Assembly: GCA_000179315.1 (NCBI GenBank)
Contig: ADZZ01000237.1
Coordinates: 1-33,913, forward strand
DNA from: a delta proteobacterium NaphS2
GTDB lineage: Bacteria > Desulfobacterota > DSM-4660 > Desulfatiglandales > Desulfatiglandaceae
DNA length: 33,913 nucleotides
Reading direction: 5' to 3'
The notes under the pieces were generated by a model. It was given only the letters and a program-made list of their open reading frames with translations, made no database searches and was not told the origin of the DNA. The position numbers were made by a program, and so were the translations under genes. Below, in pieces: positions 22,923 to 31,900 of the stretch. Numbering within the stretch: the stretch's first letter is position 1; each line of letters opens with the position of its first letter.

Positions 22923-23237
22923 TTATTTTCCGGCGGCAGATCTGTATTTCGCATAAAGGTCATAGACCTTTTTCTTCATATCCTTGATTCGCCGGCTGTC
23001 TTCTTCAGAGGTGCCGCGGGGTTCGCTGATGGAAAAGAGGCTGTTGCTGATCTCATCAATGACGTGTTCCGTCGCTTCGCACCACTCGGATGTACAGGTT
23101 GACGACATCTGGCTGGCCTCTGCAATTTCTTCATCAAGCGTATTCAGGGCGGTTTCCATTTGTCCCACATACTCTCTCCACGATTTGACGATACTTTCCT
23201 GAATGTATCCGTGCCTGGCATCTTTAGGCATTGACAT
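22923..23237 (-). CDS. Helical protein of unknown function
   Basis: The 104-residue soluble, mainly helical protein opens MSMPKDARHGYIQESIVKSW and ends YDLYAKYRSAAGK. It has a Cys-containing segment (SSTCTSEWCEATEHV, with C-x4-C near 43-48) and no membrane or export signal. ATG 23237 has AGGAGGG about eight bases upstream, so it is well supported as a start. It precedes the peroxiredoxin gene by 56 bases on the same strand and is probably its first operon partner. I do not recognise a family. Confidence 0.75.
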   Translation of the reverse strand: MSMPKDARHGYIQESIVKSWREYVGQMETALNTLDEEIAEASQMSSTCTSEWCEATEHVIDEISNSLFSISEPRGTSEEDSRRIKDMKKKVYDLYAKYRSAAGK

Positions 23238-23533
23238 GGTAATTCCCTCCTTGTCTTGTTGGTTTATCATACTTTGTGTTGACCCAAACAAAATAATTTA
23301 AACCTCTAAGAAGAGGATATTTGATTCGTCTGCAAAAATATATGGAGTGGATCATGTATTTATGGGCGAAAATATCGGTAGCTGAACAATCGCAATTGCT
23401 GACACCACCGCCGAAGCTGATAATTCTCATGGAGCCGGGGGCGTGACGGAAACTCCGGTTCCCGCATTAATGTTTTTCCGACCCAAGGCACAAAACGAAT
23501 TTCTATATTTGTTTTAATATGTTATAAGCGTTT
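23238..23533 (-). promoter_or_regulatory. Intergenic region with the likely promoter of the stress group
   Basis: On the minus strand TATGAT at 23271-23266 is a good -10 box, 29 bases before the 104-aa gene, with only a poor -35. CCTCT-AAGA-AGAGG forms a small hairpin at 23302-23315. GTGGATCATGTATT at 23347-23360 resembles the arms of the palindrome at 27146-27222. No coding frame that I would trust is seen in the rest. Confidence 0.35.
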
Positions 23534-25033
23534 CTAATGCTGCTTCAAAAATTCTTCTTTCAGCGTTCTTTTCAATATTTTTCCGGCCGGGCTCCTGGGC
23601 AAATCACTGACCGTCAAGTACTCTTTTGGAACTTTGAACGGGGAAAGATGAGCTTTCATATGGGCGTTGAGCCTGTCTTTATCAAGGGTTTCACCGGGTT
23701 TCGGAATGATAAAGGCCGTCACCCGTTCACCCCATTCCTTGTCGGGCAGGCCTATGACAGCACATTCCTGAACTTCAGGACGGGTGTAAAGGATCTCCTC
23801 TACCTCACGGGAATAGACGTTTTCGCCGCCGGTAATAATCATATCCTTAATGCGATCCACAATAAACAGGTAGCCGTTATCATCAAAAACGCCAACATCG
23901 CCTGAGCGAAACCATTCTCCATCCCAAAAGGCGGCTTCGTTGGCCTCGGGGTTGTTGAGATACCCTTTCATGATGTTGCGTGCTCTGATACAAATTTCAC
24001 CCCTCTCTCCCACATCCATCTGTTTGCCGCTTTCATCCCGGATTTGAACTTCCACACCGGGCACCGCCGTCCCTACTGAGCCGATGACATGTCGGTGGCA
24101 GTGATTATAGGTCACCATGGAAGCTGACTCGGTCATGCCATAACTCTCGTAAATGGACAGATTGGTCCGCTCCTTCCACTGACGGACCACCTCTGCCGCC
24201 ATGCTGGCCGCAGCCGAAAAACAGTAGCGCACATTTCCGAGTTTCTCCTTGAGCTCATCCACGGCCAGAAACCGAACATACATGGTGGGAACCGCAAAGA
24301 GCTTGGTCACACGACCGCTTTCCGTGAGTTCCAAAACGCGGCCGATATCAAAAGCGGGTATCATCTCGAGGCAACCTGCGCTTAATATGGTGGCATTCAT
24401 AATATGCATTTGGCCGAAAATATGGTTGAGAGGCAAGAAAAGGAGTGCCCTGTCTCTTTCATTTGATTGCTCATGGAAGACCACATTCTGAATGGCCGTG
24501 TTGACGTTTTCGTGCGTGAGCATAACGCCTTTCGGGATTCCCGTTGTTCCTCCGGTATATAAAACAGCGGCGGTGTCGGAACGGTCACGATCGATGGCGC
24601 TGAAGGAAGCGGAACCCATTTTCAACAATTGTCTGAAATCCAGATCGCCCGATGGACTGATCACTTTTTCCAGACATCCCGTCCCCCGGCCCGCTGCCAA
24701 GTCATCCAGTTTTTCATCGAAGGTAAAAAGAAACTTTGGCCGGGAGTGGTTGACAAGAAGTTTCAGTTCGTCACGCTTAAGCAGACTGGAAAAGGTTACA
24801 GCCACACCCCCCGCCTTGAGAATCCCGAAGTAGAAGGCAATCCAGTCACCGGAATTGGGCGAGCAAAGTCCGACGTGGTCGCCGGGTTTAATCCCCATTT
24901 TGATGAGCGCAGTGGCCACACGATTGGCGCGATCGTTAAGCTGAGCATAGCTGGTCTCGGACATGTCTTCGCCTAATGCAGGCCGGTTGGGGAAGTAAAA
25001 TGCGGATCGTTCCAAATTTGTTGCAATGTTCAT
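23534..25033 (-). CDS. Acyl-CoA synthetase (AMP-forming)
   Basis: The 499-residue enzyme activates a carboxylic acid, probably a fatty acid, to its CoA thioester through an acyl-adenylate. ANL-family motifs are complete: the phosphate loop YTGGTTGIPKGV (A3), YESYGMTES (A5), GEWFRSGDVG (A7), RIKDMIITGGENVYSREVE (A8) and PAGKILKRTL with the catalytic Lys (A10). The chain-length specificity cannot be told. ATG 25033 (MNIATNLERSAFYFPNRPA) has AAAGGAAA upstream; the upstream in-frame ATG at 25126 would add 31 non-family residues and read through a palindrome. It is divergent from a FadR-type regulator, which likely controls it. Confidence 0.92.
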   Translation of the reverse strand: MNIATNLERSAFYFPNRPALGEDMSETSYAQLNDRANRVATALIKMGIKPGDHVGLCSPNSGDWIAFYFGILKAGGVAVTFSSLLKRDELKLLVNHSRPKFLFTFDEKLDDLAAGRGTGCLEKVISPSGDLDFRQLLKMGSASFSAIDRDRSDTAAVLYTGGTTGIPKGVMLTHENVNTAIQNVVFHEQSNERDRALLFLPLNHIFGQMHIMNATILSAGCLEMIPAFDIGRVLELTESGRVTKLFAVPTMYVRFLAVDELKEKLGNVRYCFSAAASMAAEVVRQWKERTNLSIYESYGMTESASMVTYNHCHRHVIGSVGTAVPGVEVQIRDESGKQMDVGERGEICIRARNIMKGYLNNPEANEAAFWDGEWFRSGDVGVFDDNGYLFIVDRIKDMIITGGENVYSREVEEILYTRPEVQECAVIGLPDKEWGERVTAFIIPKPGETLDKDRLNAHMKAHLSPFKVPKEYLTVSDLPRSPAGKILKRTLKEEFLKQH

Positions 25034-25053
25034 TTCGGTTTCCTTTCTTTCTG

Positions 25054-25076
25054 GATCCCATATATGTGATGGGATC
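25054..25076. promoter_or_regulatory. 8-bp palindrome in the acyl-CoA synthetase leader
   Basis: GATCCCAT (25054-25061) and ATGGGATC (25069-25076), a perfect inverted repeat with a seven-base spacer, lie 21 bases before the acyl-CoA synthetase ATG. This could be an operator for the divergent GntR-type regulator or a hairpin in the leader RNA. Confidence 0.5.
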
Positions 25077-25178
25077 AAAATCGCAATTTCGGGAAAAATA
25101 ACTGTATGGCACATTATAGGTTTCATCCAGCAGCTTTACTGAAAGCGCACTTGGAATGGTCTAATGTTTTCACTATGC

Positions 25179-25203
25179 AAATATTTTGTCAATAAAAATA
25201 TTT
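25179..25203. promoter_or_regulatory. 9-bp palindrome over a likely -35 box between the divergent genes
   Basis: AAATATTTT (25179-25187) and AAAATATTT (25195-25203) form a perfect inverted repeat with a seven-base spacer. The spacer carries a perfect TTGACA on the minus strand (25192-25187), the likely -35 box for the acyl-CoA synthetase, though no good -10 is seen. Same 7-base spacer as the palindrome at 25054-25076. A dimer of the adjacent regulator would fit. Confidence 0.5.
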
Positions 25204-25258
25204 TTTTGTTGAAGCTGAACGGTATTTGTACTATTTTTTGAACAAGAAGGAGGAGAAA

Positions 25259-25987
25259 ATGCATAACTTCAAACCGGTAAAACAGCCCAGAATCTCAGAC
25301 GCGGTGTTCCGGCAACTCAAGCAGTCGATTTTGTCCAATGATTTCAAAGCCGGAGACAAGCTGCCGCCGGAAAGGGTTCTGTCAGAGCAATTTCAGGTTA
25401 GTCGCGTTGCCGTGAGGGAGGCCATCCGAGCGCTTGAAAGTGCCGGTTTCCTGATGACGCTCCAGGGTGCAAGCGGCGGCGCATACGTGACCGATTTGAC
25501 ATTTGAACAATTGGCCAATGCCTGCCTTGACCTGTTTCTGGCCGACAAAATTTCAGTCCATGAGCTGTTTCACGTTCGTATGCTCATTGAACCGGAGGTG
25601 GCACGTTTAGCGACCCTTAACGTGAATGATGAATACAGAGAACGTTTGCAGCGGGCCTATGAGGCTGAACACCCTCCCGGTGCTTCATTGCTTGAAGATC
25701 TTACTTCGACGACCAAAGTTCATTTCATACTTGCGGAGATGTGCGGTAATCGTTTTTTGGAGGCCCTTGTCAATTCCTTACTCAAACTGAGTGGGAAAAT
25801 CATAGAGGAACTCAGACCGAGCTTTCCCAGTCCCATCCACCCGCCCGGTTTGCATCGCCCCGTTGTTGAAGCCGTTCTATCCGGAGATCCTGAAGCAGCT
25901 GCCGAGGCCATGAAGAATCACGCTGAAATAACCTATGACAATCTGGTAAGAATCGAAAAACTCTACCGAGAGCGCGAAAAGACTTGA
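25259..25987 (+). CDS. FadR-type GntR family regulator (FCD domain)
   Basis: The 242-residue protein has an N-terminal winged helix of GntR type (about 10-75, SDAVFRQLKQSILSNDFKAG then KLPPERVLSEQFQVSRVAVR and EAIRALESAGF) and a C-terminal all-helical FCD ligand domain (about 85-235). The FCD domain has ELFHVRMLIEPEVARLA and a KVHFILAEMCGNRF segment with the usual metal-binding His. The ligand is probably an acyl-CoA or organic acid, given the divergent acyl-CoA synthetase (inference). ATG 25259 has AAGGAGGAG seven bases upstream, which places it within the 25226 frame. Confidence 0.92.
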   Translation: MHNFKPVKQPRISDAVFRQLKQSILSNDFKAGDKLPPERVLSEQFQVSRVAVREAIRALESAGFLMTLQGASGGAYVTDLTFEQLANACLDLFLADKISVHELFHVRMLIEPEVARLATLNVNDEYRERLQRAYEAEHPPGASLLEDLTSTTKVHFILAEMCGNRFLEALVNSLLKLSGKIIEELRPSFPSPIHPPGLHRPVVEAVLSGDPEAAAEAMKNHAEITYDNLVRIEKLYREREKT

Positions 25988-26093
25988 GAACCCATATTAT
26001 TTTTATCCGAATAAAATGCGGCTTTCCGTTCGATTTCCTACGCTTCAATACCACGGGGGAATCGTAGCAGGCCTATTTTTGGATGGAGAAGTA

Positions 26094-26133
26094 AAAAATG
26101 CCGCTGCGATTTACGCATTGAATTCGCAGCGGC
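26094..26133 (-). terminator. Terminator of the desulfoferrodoxin gene
   Basis: A perfect 10-bp stem GCCGCTGCGA/TCGCAGCGGC (26100-26109 and 26124-26133, 14-base loop) is followed on the minus strand by ATTTTTTAC. It lies between the convergent ends of the GntR-type regulator and dfx, so it may serve both. Confidence 0.8.
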
Positions 26134-26165
26134 CGTTTGCTCATTTTTGGTCTGTGACGGATTGT

Positions 26166-26540
26166 CTATTTTTTCCACAAACCGTGGAGATTGCAATATT
26201 CTCTGGCGGTTACCTGGTCGGCATCGATCTTGAACACCATTTCGGACGCAGCGCCGGGCTTTAGAAACTGCCGGTATGCTTTTCCATCCGCGATGATCTC
26301 AATCCACTCAATATAATGTTTTTCTTCCATGGGGTGGGCCACTTCACCCACTTTCACAAGGTATCCGTCGGCAGTCTTTTCCACGACCGGTACATGCTTT
26401 TCCTTGGCCGCATCCACGGTGTTTTCGGTAAACTTTTTCATGGGTTGGCCACAACAAACCAGTTCCCCTTCACCGCCGTGCAGGACCTCAATAATGTTTC
26501 CACATGCCTCACATTTATAGATGTCGAGTTTTTCTGCCAT
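26166..26540 (-). CDS. dfx: Desulfoferrodoxin (superoxide reductase)
   Basis: The 124-residue class II (2Fe) superoxide reductase detoxifies superoxide to hydrogen peroxide in anaerobes. Centre I ligands Cys10, Cys13, Cys29, Cys30 (YKCEACGN and VCCGQP) form the desulforedoxin-type Fe(SCys)4 site. Centre II ligands His49, His69, His75, Cys116 and His119 sit at the same residue numbers as in Desulfovibrio Dfx, with Lys48 before His49. ATG 26540 has AAAGGAG upstream. It stands as a single gene with its own terminator. Found with Tpx and Usp genes nearby, it fits an oxygen-tolerant anaerobe. Confidence 0.98.
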   Translation of the reverse strand: MAEKLDIYKCEACGNIIEVLHGGEGELVCCGQPMKKFTENTVDAAKEKHVPVVEKTADGYLVKVGEVAHPMEEKHYIEWIEIIADGKAYRQFLKPGAASEMVFKIDADQVTAREYCNLHGLWKK

Positions 26541-26634
26541 TTTCGCTCCTTTCTCTCAAATTAGGGTTTTACGATTTACCGCGATCGTTGAATCGCTTAC
26601 TCTTATTAACGGGTCTAGCCAAAGCCCATGTCTT

Positions 26635-27060
26635 TTAAGTTGTCGCACCCATTGGTCGAAAAGGTTCGGGATCATCCCTTTTATTTTTTCTCAGGGCCGG
26701 AAGTGTTTTCTCAGCCGTTTTGACGATGTCAACGGGTGATGATGACGCTTTGGACATAAAAGCGGTTGCCCCGGCTCCTAACGCTGCCTTTTCATAATCC
26801 GTTGTGTCATAGTTGCTGATGACAACGATGGCAATTTCGGGAAAAGCTTTGTTTATTTTTTGCGTCAGTTGAATGCCGTTTTCTTCAGGAAGACCGATGT
26901 CCATAAAAATGAGCTCCGGCGTTTTCATTTTGATCGCTGAAAACGCCTCCCGCCCGTTGGCCGCCTCTGAAACCGTTACCGATGGAAAACTGTTCATGAG
27001 AATCCGTACAAGGGTCTCACGAAAAACGATACTGTCTTCAACAATCAGCACATTCGGCAT
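26635..27060 (-). CDS. Single-domain response regulator
   Basis: The 141-residue protein is a receiver domain only: VEDS at the start (acidic pair near 8-9), phosphoacceptor Asp54 in IFMDIGLPEENG, VVISNYD (switch Ser) and FMSKASS with the conserved Lys. A basic tail follows. ATG 27060 has GGAG about 11 bases upstream and is preferred to the ATG at 27117. No kinase gene is adjacent. The region upstream holds a large palindrome shared with the divergent cyclase gene. Confidence 0.9.
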   Translation of the reverse strand: MPNVLIVEDSIVFRETLVRILMNSFPSVTVSEAANGREAFSAIKMKTPELIFMDIGLPEENGIQLTQKINKAFPEIAIVVISNYDTTDYEKAALGAGATAFMSKASSSPVDIVKTAEKTLPALRKNKRDDPEPFRPMGATT

Positions 27061-27145
27061 TTGATGGCTCCGTTCATGGGTCTCATATAAAGAAAGTCCT
27101 TGATTCAAGCTTGACAATCTGCAACTATTCCGCCAAGTGTTTTTA

Positions 27146-27222
27146 AATACATTGATCCACCCGATCCGTACCCGAAGGTTAGCACCTATTAAGCGGTGGT
27201 TAAATGGGTGGGATCATGTATT
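27146..27222. repeat. Large imperfect palindrome between response regulator and cyclase genes
   Basis: AATACATTGATCCACCC (27146-27162) and GGGTGGGATCATGTATT (27206-27222) pair along almost all their length with two single-base slips. Inside, CACC (27183-27186) and GGTG (27195-27198) form a smaller stem. The total length is 77 bases. It may be a binding site for a regulator of both divergent genes or a folded leader of the cyclase mRNA. Confidence 0.6.
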
Positions 27223-27284
27223 CAGGGCTTAATAATTGATTATGTGTTATATCCCAAAAGATTGAAGCTCCCTAAATTAGTGAT

Positions 27285-28214
27285 ATGACAATGTTCAAAA
27301 TATTTTCTCAAACAGATAACAGAACCATATCCGCTTCCTCCGACGATACCGTCCTTGAGGCTCTGCGCAAGGCCGGTATCGATCAGATCCACGCCTGTGG
27401 CGGTGATGCCCGATGTACAACCTGCCGGATTTATATCATTGAAGGATTAAGCAACTGTCGGCCCAGGAACGAAAAAGAGACGGTTCTCGCCTTGAAAATG
27501 GGATTTCCCGAAAACATTCGATTGGGATGCCAGACCCGGATTAGCGGGGACATTACCATCAGACGTCCTGTTGTGGATGAGTTGGATATGGAAATCATTT
27601 TGAGGCAATTTGATAATTTGCCCGGCACAAGGCTGGGTCAGGAAAAAGATTTGGCCATTCTCTTTGCCGACATCGAGAACTACACGCCGTTTGCCGAGGC
27701 TTTTCCCGCCTACGATGTGGTGCATGTTTTGAATCGTTACTATCAAACCATGAACGAAATTATTGTGCAGCACAACGGTGTTATCAGCGATGTTGCCGGC
27801 GACGGCATCCTGGCGCTGTTTGGTTTGATGGAAGAGAGCGAAAATCCCGTATCGGATGCTGTTTATACCGTCCGGAAGATGAACAGGGCTCTGACCCGGT
27901 TCAACGACTATCTCACTAAGATGTATGACTGGTCTTTTGCAATCAGGTCGGGTATAAACTTCGGAAAAGTGATTGTCGGGAATTTCGATACCGGTACGAT
28001 GCATAAGATTTCAGCTATCGGAGATGCCGTTAATTTAGCGAGCCGGATAGAGAGTGCGAACAAGGATTTCGGAACGCGGCTTCTGATTTCCCAATCGGCC
28101 ATGGAGAAAATTGAGGGCTTGATAAAACCCGAAGAGTTTCATCGTACCCGTTTAAAGGGCAAGTCCGGAGAGCATCTGCTCTATGAGATTGAGATTCAGA
28201 GGCATCCGGATTAA
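27285..28214 (+). CDS. Ferredoxin-linked class III adenylate/guanylate cyclase
   Basis: The 309-residue protein joins an N-terminal plant-type [2Fe-2S] ferredoxin domain (about 1-95) to a C-terminal class III nucleotide cyclase domain (about 120-300). Cluster ligands are Cys38, Cys44, Cys47 and Cys82 (ACGGDARCTTC and LGCQT). The cyclase has both metal Asp residues, Asp129 in LFADIENYT and Asp173 in AGDGILALFG, and the transition-state pair Asn250/Arg254 in IGDAVNLASR. So an active enzyme is expected. The cluster may let redox state control cAMP (or cGMP) production (inference). No membrane or HAMP part is present. ATG 27285 has no clear ribosome site. Confidence 0.92.
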   Translation: MTMFKIFSQTDNRTISASSDDTVLEALRKAGIDQIHACGGDARCTTCRIYIIEGLSNCRPRNEKETVLALKMGFPENIRLGCQTRISGDITIRRPVVDELDMEIILRQFDNLPGTRLGQEKDLAILFADIENYTPFAEAFPAYDVVHVLNRYYQTMNEIIVQHNGVISDVAGDGILALFGLMEESENPVSDAVYTVRKMNRALTRFNDYLTKMYDWSFAIRSGINFGKVIVGNFDTGTMHKISAIGDAVNLASRIESANKDFGTRLLISQSAMEKIEGLIKPEEFHRTRLKGKSGEHLLYEIEIQRHPD

Positions 28215-28216
28215 AA

Positions 28217-28486
28217 ATGACGGCGCCCGTTTTGAGATGGCGGAGCCATACACGTCATTTCCCGCTTTTATACGTTCTGTACCCCATTGACCCTTCGGAA
28301 AAAGCAAGACAAAATATCATGGGTAATCTTTGTACGATGATAGACCTGATGTTCACGCGCAGTGTCAGATGTAAAAATATGAGTGTGTTCCAAATGCCGG
28401 TTTGTGCAAGTCAGACGGCCATGTCGGCGGAACAAGCCAGAGCGGATAATCTGGATGAACCCTGTGATGATGCCAGGGGGGCGTAG
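28217..28486 (+). CDS. Hypothetical small protein after the cyclase gene
   Basis: This 89-codon frame starts two bases after the cyclase stop (TAAAAATG) and could be translated by coupling. It has a VLYPIDPSEKARQ segment faintly like the start of universal stress proteins, and four Cys residues with no known pattern. There is no recognised domain, and base usage gives little support. The gene may be a decayed or chance frame. Confidence 0.3.
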   Translation: MTAPVLRWRSHTRHFPLLYVLYPIDPSEKARQNIMGNLCTMIDLMFTRSVRCKNMSVFQMPVCASQTAMSAEQARADNLDEPCDDARGA

Positions 28487-28581
28487 AATTTAGCGTCTTA
28501 TGCTTTTTTTAAAGGGCATTATGTGATAAACTGATTCATGGTTTAGTTTGGTAGCGTATTCATTTGAAAAGGAGCGGAAAA

Positions 28582-28830
28582 ATGCATGATAAAGACGAAC
28601 TGTGCAACAAGATCAGATCCATCTATCCTGAAATCGGTGAATGTGGAATAGAAGTCAAAGTGAATTTCGATGAGGGCGAAGACGCCTATGTGGTGGATCT
28701 TGAACAAGGGGAACATCATCTCAAGACCTACCTGGACCACGATGATGCCGATGCATGCATGGATGGCAAGCAATGTGTGAATCTGGGTGTTGATATCGGG
28801 CAGCTGAAGGACCGGATCAATCAAGTATAG
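28582..28830 (+). CDS. Small acidic protein of unknown function
   Basis: The 82-residue protein is rich in Asp/Glu, with YPEIGECGIEVKVNFDEGEDAYVVDLEQG and a tail DADACMDGKQCVNLGVDIGQLK, an alternating alpha/beta pattern with three or four Cys. ATG 28582 has AAGGAG about eight bases upstream (GAAAAGGAGCGGAAAA), which makes it a convincing gene. No family is recognised. It is followed by a strong terminator and stands alone. Confidence 0.75.
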   Translation: MHDKDELCNKIRSIYPEIGECGIEVKVNFDEGEDAYVVDLEQGEHHLKTYLDHDDADACMDGKQCVNLGVDIGQLKDRINQV

Positions 28831-28862
28831 CAGTAATTAAACCACCGGCTAACGATTTTATG

Positions 28863-28915
28863 AGGGCCTCGGAAAAAAGATGGTTGTGCAATCATTTTTT
28901 ACCGGGGCCCTTTAT
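28863..28915. terminator. Long bidirectional terminator hairpin
   Basis: AGGGCC-TCGG-AAAAAA-GAT (28863-28881) folds back on ATC-A-TTTTTT-A-CCGG-GGCCCT (28891-28911) around a nine-base loop, a nearly continuous 19-bp stem. It lies between the convergent 82-aa gene and the Lon-like gene, with A and T runs inside the stem so that it can work in both directions. Confidence 0.85.
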
Positions 28916-28940
28916 ATTGTCCGGATAGGGAATAATGGTT

Positions 28941-31900
28941 TCATTGCTGCGGGCGGAAGTACTGGCATCCATCTTCAACGGCCTTGAGCCACTCCCTGAG
29001 AGACCCGTTGAGGATTTTTTCCGCACGCTTCACGTCGAGTCGATACTTTTCGGGAATAAACGAAAGATCCACCACATGAATGCCATGGTGCATTGTCAAA
29101 AACGGGCAGTCCGCCAGGTCCGCAGGATCGTGATTCCGGAGGTGGTGAAGTACGCGGTTCAAGGCCGCTTTGCAGCCCTTGATTTTAAGATCCTGGGCCG
29201 TGTAGTTGTTGGCGAAAAGCCTCAAATCTCTCTGTGTGCCTTCAGGAAAGAGTGATTGTGCCGTAATCCCTTCATTTTCCAAAAAGAAAAAGGGCGCGAT
29301 GACCGATAGGGAAATCTCCGTAGGGGACGTTGCTGCCGATTTTTCCACAATATCTCTTAGTTGGGCCGCAACCTTCCCCTCAGACGGGGCCTTGTGGGAG
29401 GAGAGCATGCGCCCTTTGAAATGGGAAAGCACGTCCCGGACCGCTTCCCCTGTCCCTTCGGGGTACAAAATGATACAGGCATCGTCCTCCATTAGCCAAC
29501 CCTTCATGCCATCCAGGGTCAATTCCCCGGGATCTTTCACATACAGAATACACAGGTGCCGGCCCGGTTTCTCTCCTTTTTTTGCGAGGGTCCGGGTCAG
29601 GGATACGGCATGGGGGACCAGTGCCCCTGTGAGAGCCGTGATTTCGTCCTGGTCTATGAACGCCACACGGGCTGCCTGCACCACATGGTCCACCGCAACC
29701 ACCTGAAGGACATGACGGCGGTAGTCGAACGGCTCGTGGGCGTCTTTCCACGACTCGTAGGTCAGGATTTGAAGTTCCTTCTTGAGGGCTTCCGGCAGCC
29801 GTTTGACGCCTTTTTCATCCTCGAGGGTTTCCGTCGGAATGATCATGGTCCTGCATCCCGCATCGCAGGCCGTTTCCAGTTTGACGTCGAGGCCGCCCAC
29901 AGCGGTGATGCGCCCCTGGGTATCGACTTCTCCGGTCATGGCCACGTCCCGCCGAATGACGCGGTCGGACAGCGCCGATGCCAGGGCCAGTGCGATGGCG
30001 CCGCCTGCTGAAGGTCCGTCTTTTCGTGTTGAACTCCCCATGAAATGCAGGTGGATGGGTGTTTTTACCCGTGTCAGGTCAACTCCCAGGGCATCCGCAC
30101 AGTGAAGGATGGCCGTGGTGGCCACCTTTCGGCTTTCATCCATGATTTTTTCTATATTTCCGGTCGCATGTACCATGCTCAAGTAACCTCTGTGCCGACT
30201 GACGTCGCCCTTTTCAATGCGGATCAGGGTAGCCTGTATGGGAATTACCGACCCGATACCCATCTCCACATTGACCCCCAGCCCCAGGATCTCTCCCGCA
30301 CGGTCTTCCTCGCTGATCTGCCTTGGCGGCGTGGGGGTCTCCAGATATTCTTTGATCTTTTCGCGCGTGATCAGAACCGTTGTCTCCTCCCTGCCCAGGA
30401 TTTCCTTTCGGAAGATCCTCAGGAAAAGTGTCCGGATGATCCGCTCCAGTTCCCTCACCCCCGGTTCGTGGGTATATGTCTTGATCAGGTATCTCATCAG
30501 GTCGATTTCATGGTCGGGGTCGAGAGCGATGGTCTTTTGGGTGATGTCGTGTCGTTTCCGTACCCGCCCGATCAGGAACTTTCTTCCGATGGCGATTTTT
30601 TCCTCTATGCTGTACCGATCCAAAAGAACCACTTCACATCGGTTAATGACCGGAGGCGGCACTGTTTCCAGGGTGTTAGCCGTCAGGATAAAATGGCAGT
30701 TGGACAGGTCCACATCCACGGTGGTCATGGTGTATTTATCGTGAAAGAGGTGGTTCTGCTCCGGGTCCAGGATTTCCAGGAGCGTTGAAACGGCGGCGGG
30801 CTCGGTCTTGTCCGTTTCATCCAGAATAAACATCCCGTTCATGATGCCCATCTTGATCAACCCCTGAACGATGGCCCCGGGTTTTGACCCTTCATAAGTG
30901 AACCCGTGCCCCCTGAGGCCCGATTCTTCTCGCATGCCGCCCAAGGAGACTTTGTGGTAGGGGATGCCCAGGTTTTCCGCAATGGAGATGGCCAGAGAGG
31001 TTTTGCCGACGCCGGGGGGACCCACGAAGAGGAATGCACTTCCGCATCGGTGCATGGTTTCGTCCGTCCCTTTCGCGTGCTGATAACGCCAGATCAGGTT
31101 TGCAAAAAAATCACAGACGATCTCCTTTGGCCGTGACAGGCCATAGTGGGTCCGGTTGAGACCTTCTTCGAAGCCCCGGGCATCCACCGATATTTCCTGA
31201 ATATGCCCCCACGGGATCGCCAGAAGGGTTTCGATGAGTTCCGTGTATTTGGGCCCGCTGTGGCCCACGGCGCTGGTTTGGTTTTTGTCGATCACGTCCA
31301 GTGCCTGACGGGAAAAGGACGGGTCAAGCCGCGCTTCTTCAATACGGTCTTTGAGACTTTTTGTGGCCACGGGCATGGCGGTGGGCTCAGGAATGACCTT
31401 TTTGGGAGGTCGTGGCGTCAGAAGAAAGGGATCGTCCTCAAAGGCGATTTCTTCCAGACCCTTTTTGAAACAAGAGAAGAGTTCATGGGGTTCCTTTTCT
31501 TCCAGGATGTTATCGGGAAGTCCCAGTTCATGGAAGAGATAGACCAGACCCCAGCGATCCTTAAACATATCAAAGACCTTTTCCGCTTCCTGGTCATTCT
31601 GCTCCATGGTGAGGGCGAAAAACCGAAGCACTTCCCGGAGCCAGAAGGCCCGTTGCATCAGCGGATGGGATGTCTCTCGACTCTTTCGATAATATTCGAG
31701 CATGAGTCTTGTCTTGAGATCGGTGGCTAGAAATGAAAAGATGTCGCAAAGGGTCTCCCCCGGAATGTCCACCAGGCAGTGGATCATGGAGGTCAGCATC
31801 CGCGTTATGAGGTATTCGTGCGGACGGCCCTGTTCTTCCGATTCAAAGAGACTTTGGTAAAGCTCTCCCGACAGGCCGTTCATTTCATCGGACAAGACTT

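Noticed and set aside
23347-23360. Second copy of the 27146-27222 palindrome
   Set aside because: Only one half-site is present and its partner arm is missing; the match is too short to call a repeat family.
26016-26264. 82-codon + frame over the dfx terminator and gene end
   Set aside because: It runs through the terminator hairpin and the antisense of dfx.
30045-30788. 247-codon + frame opposite the Lon-like gene
   Set aside because: It is antisense to the AAA+/protease part of the Lon-like gene.
31146-31730. 194-codon + frame opposite the Lon-like gene
   Set aside because: It is antisense to the N-terminal region of the Lon-like gene, with no ribosome site or domain.
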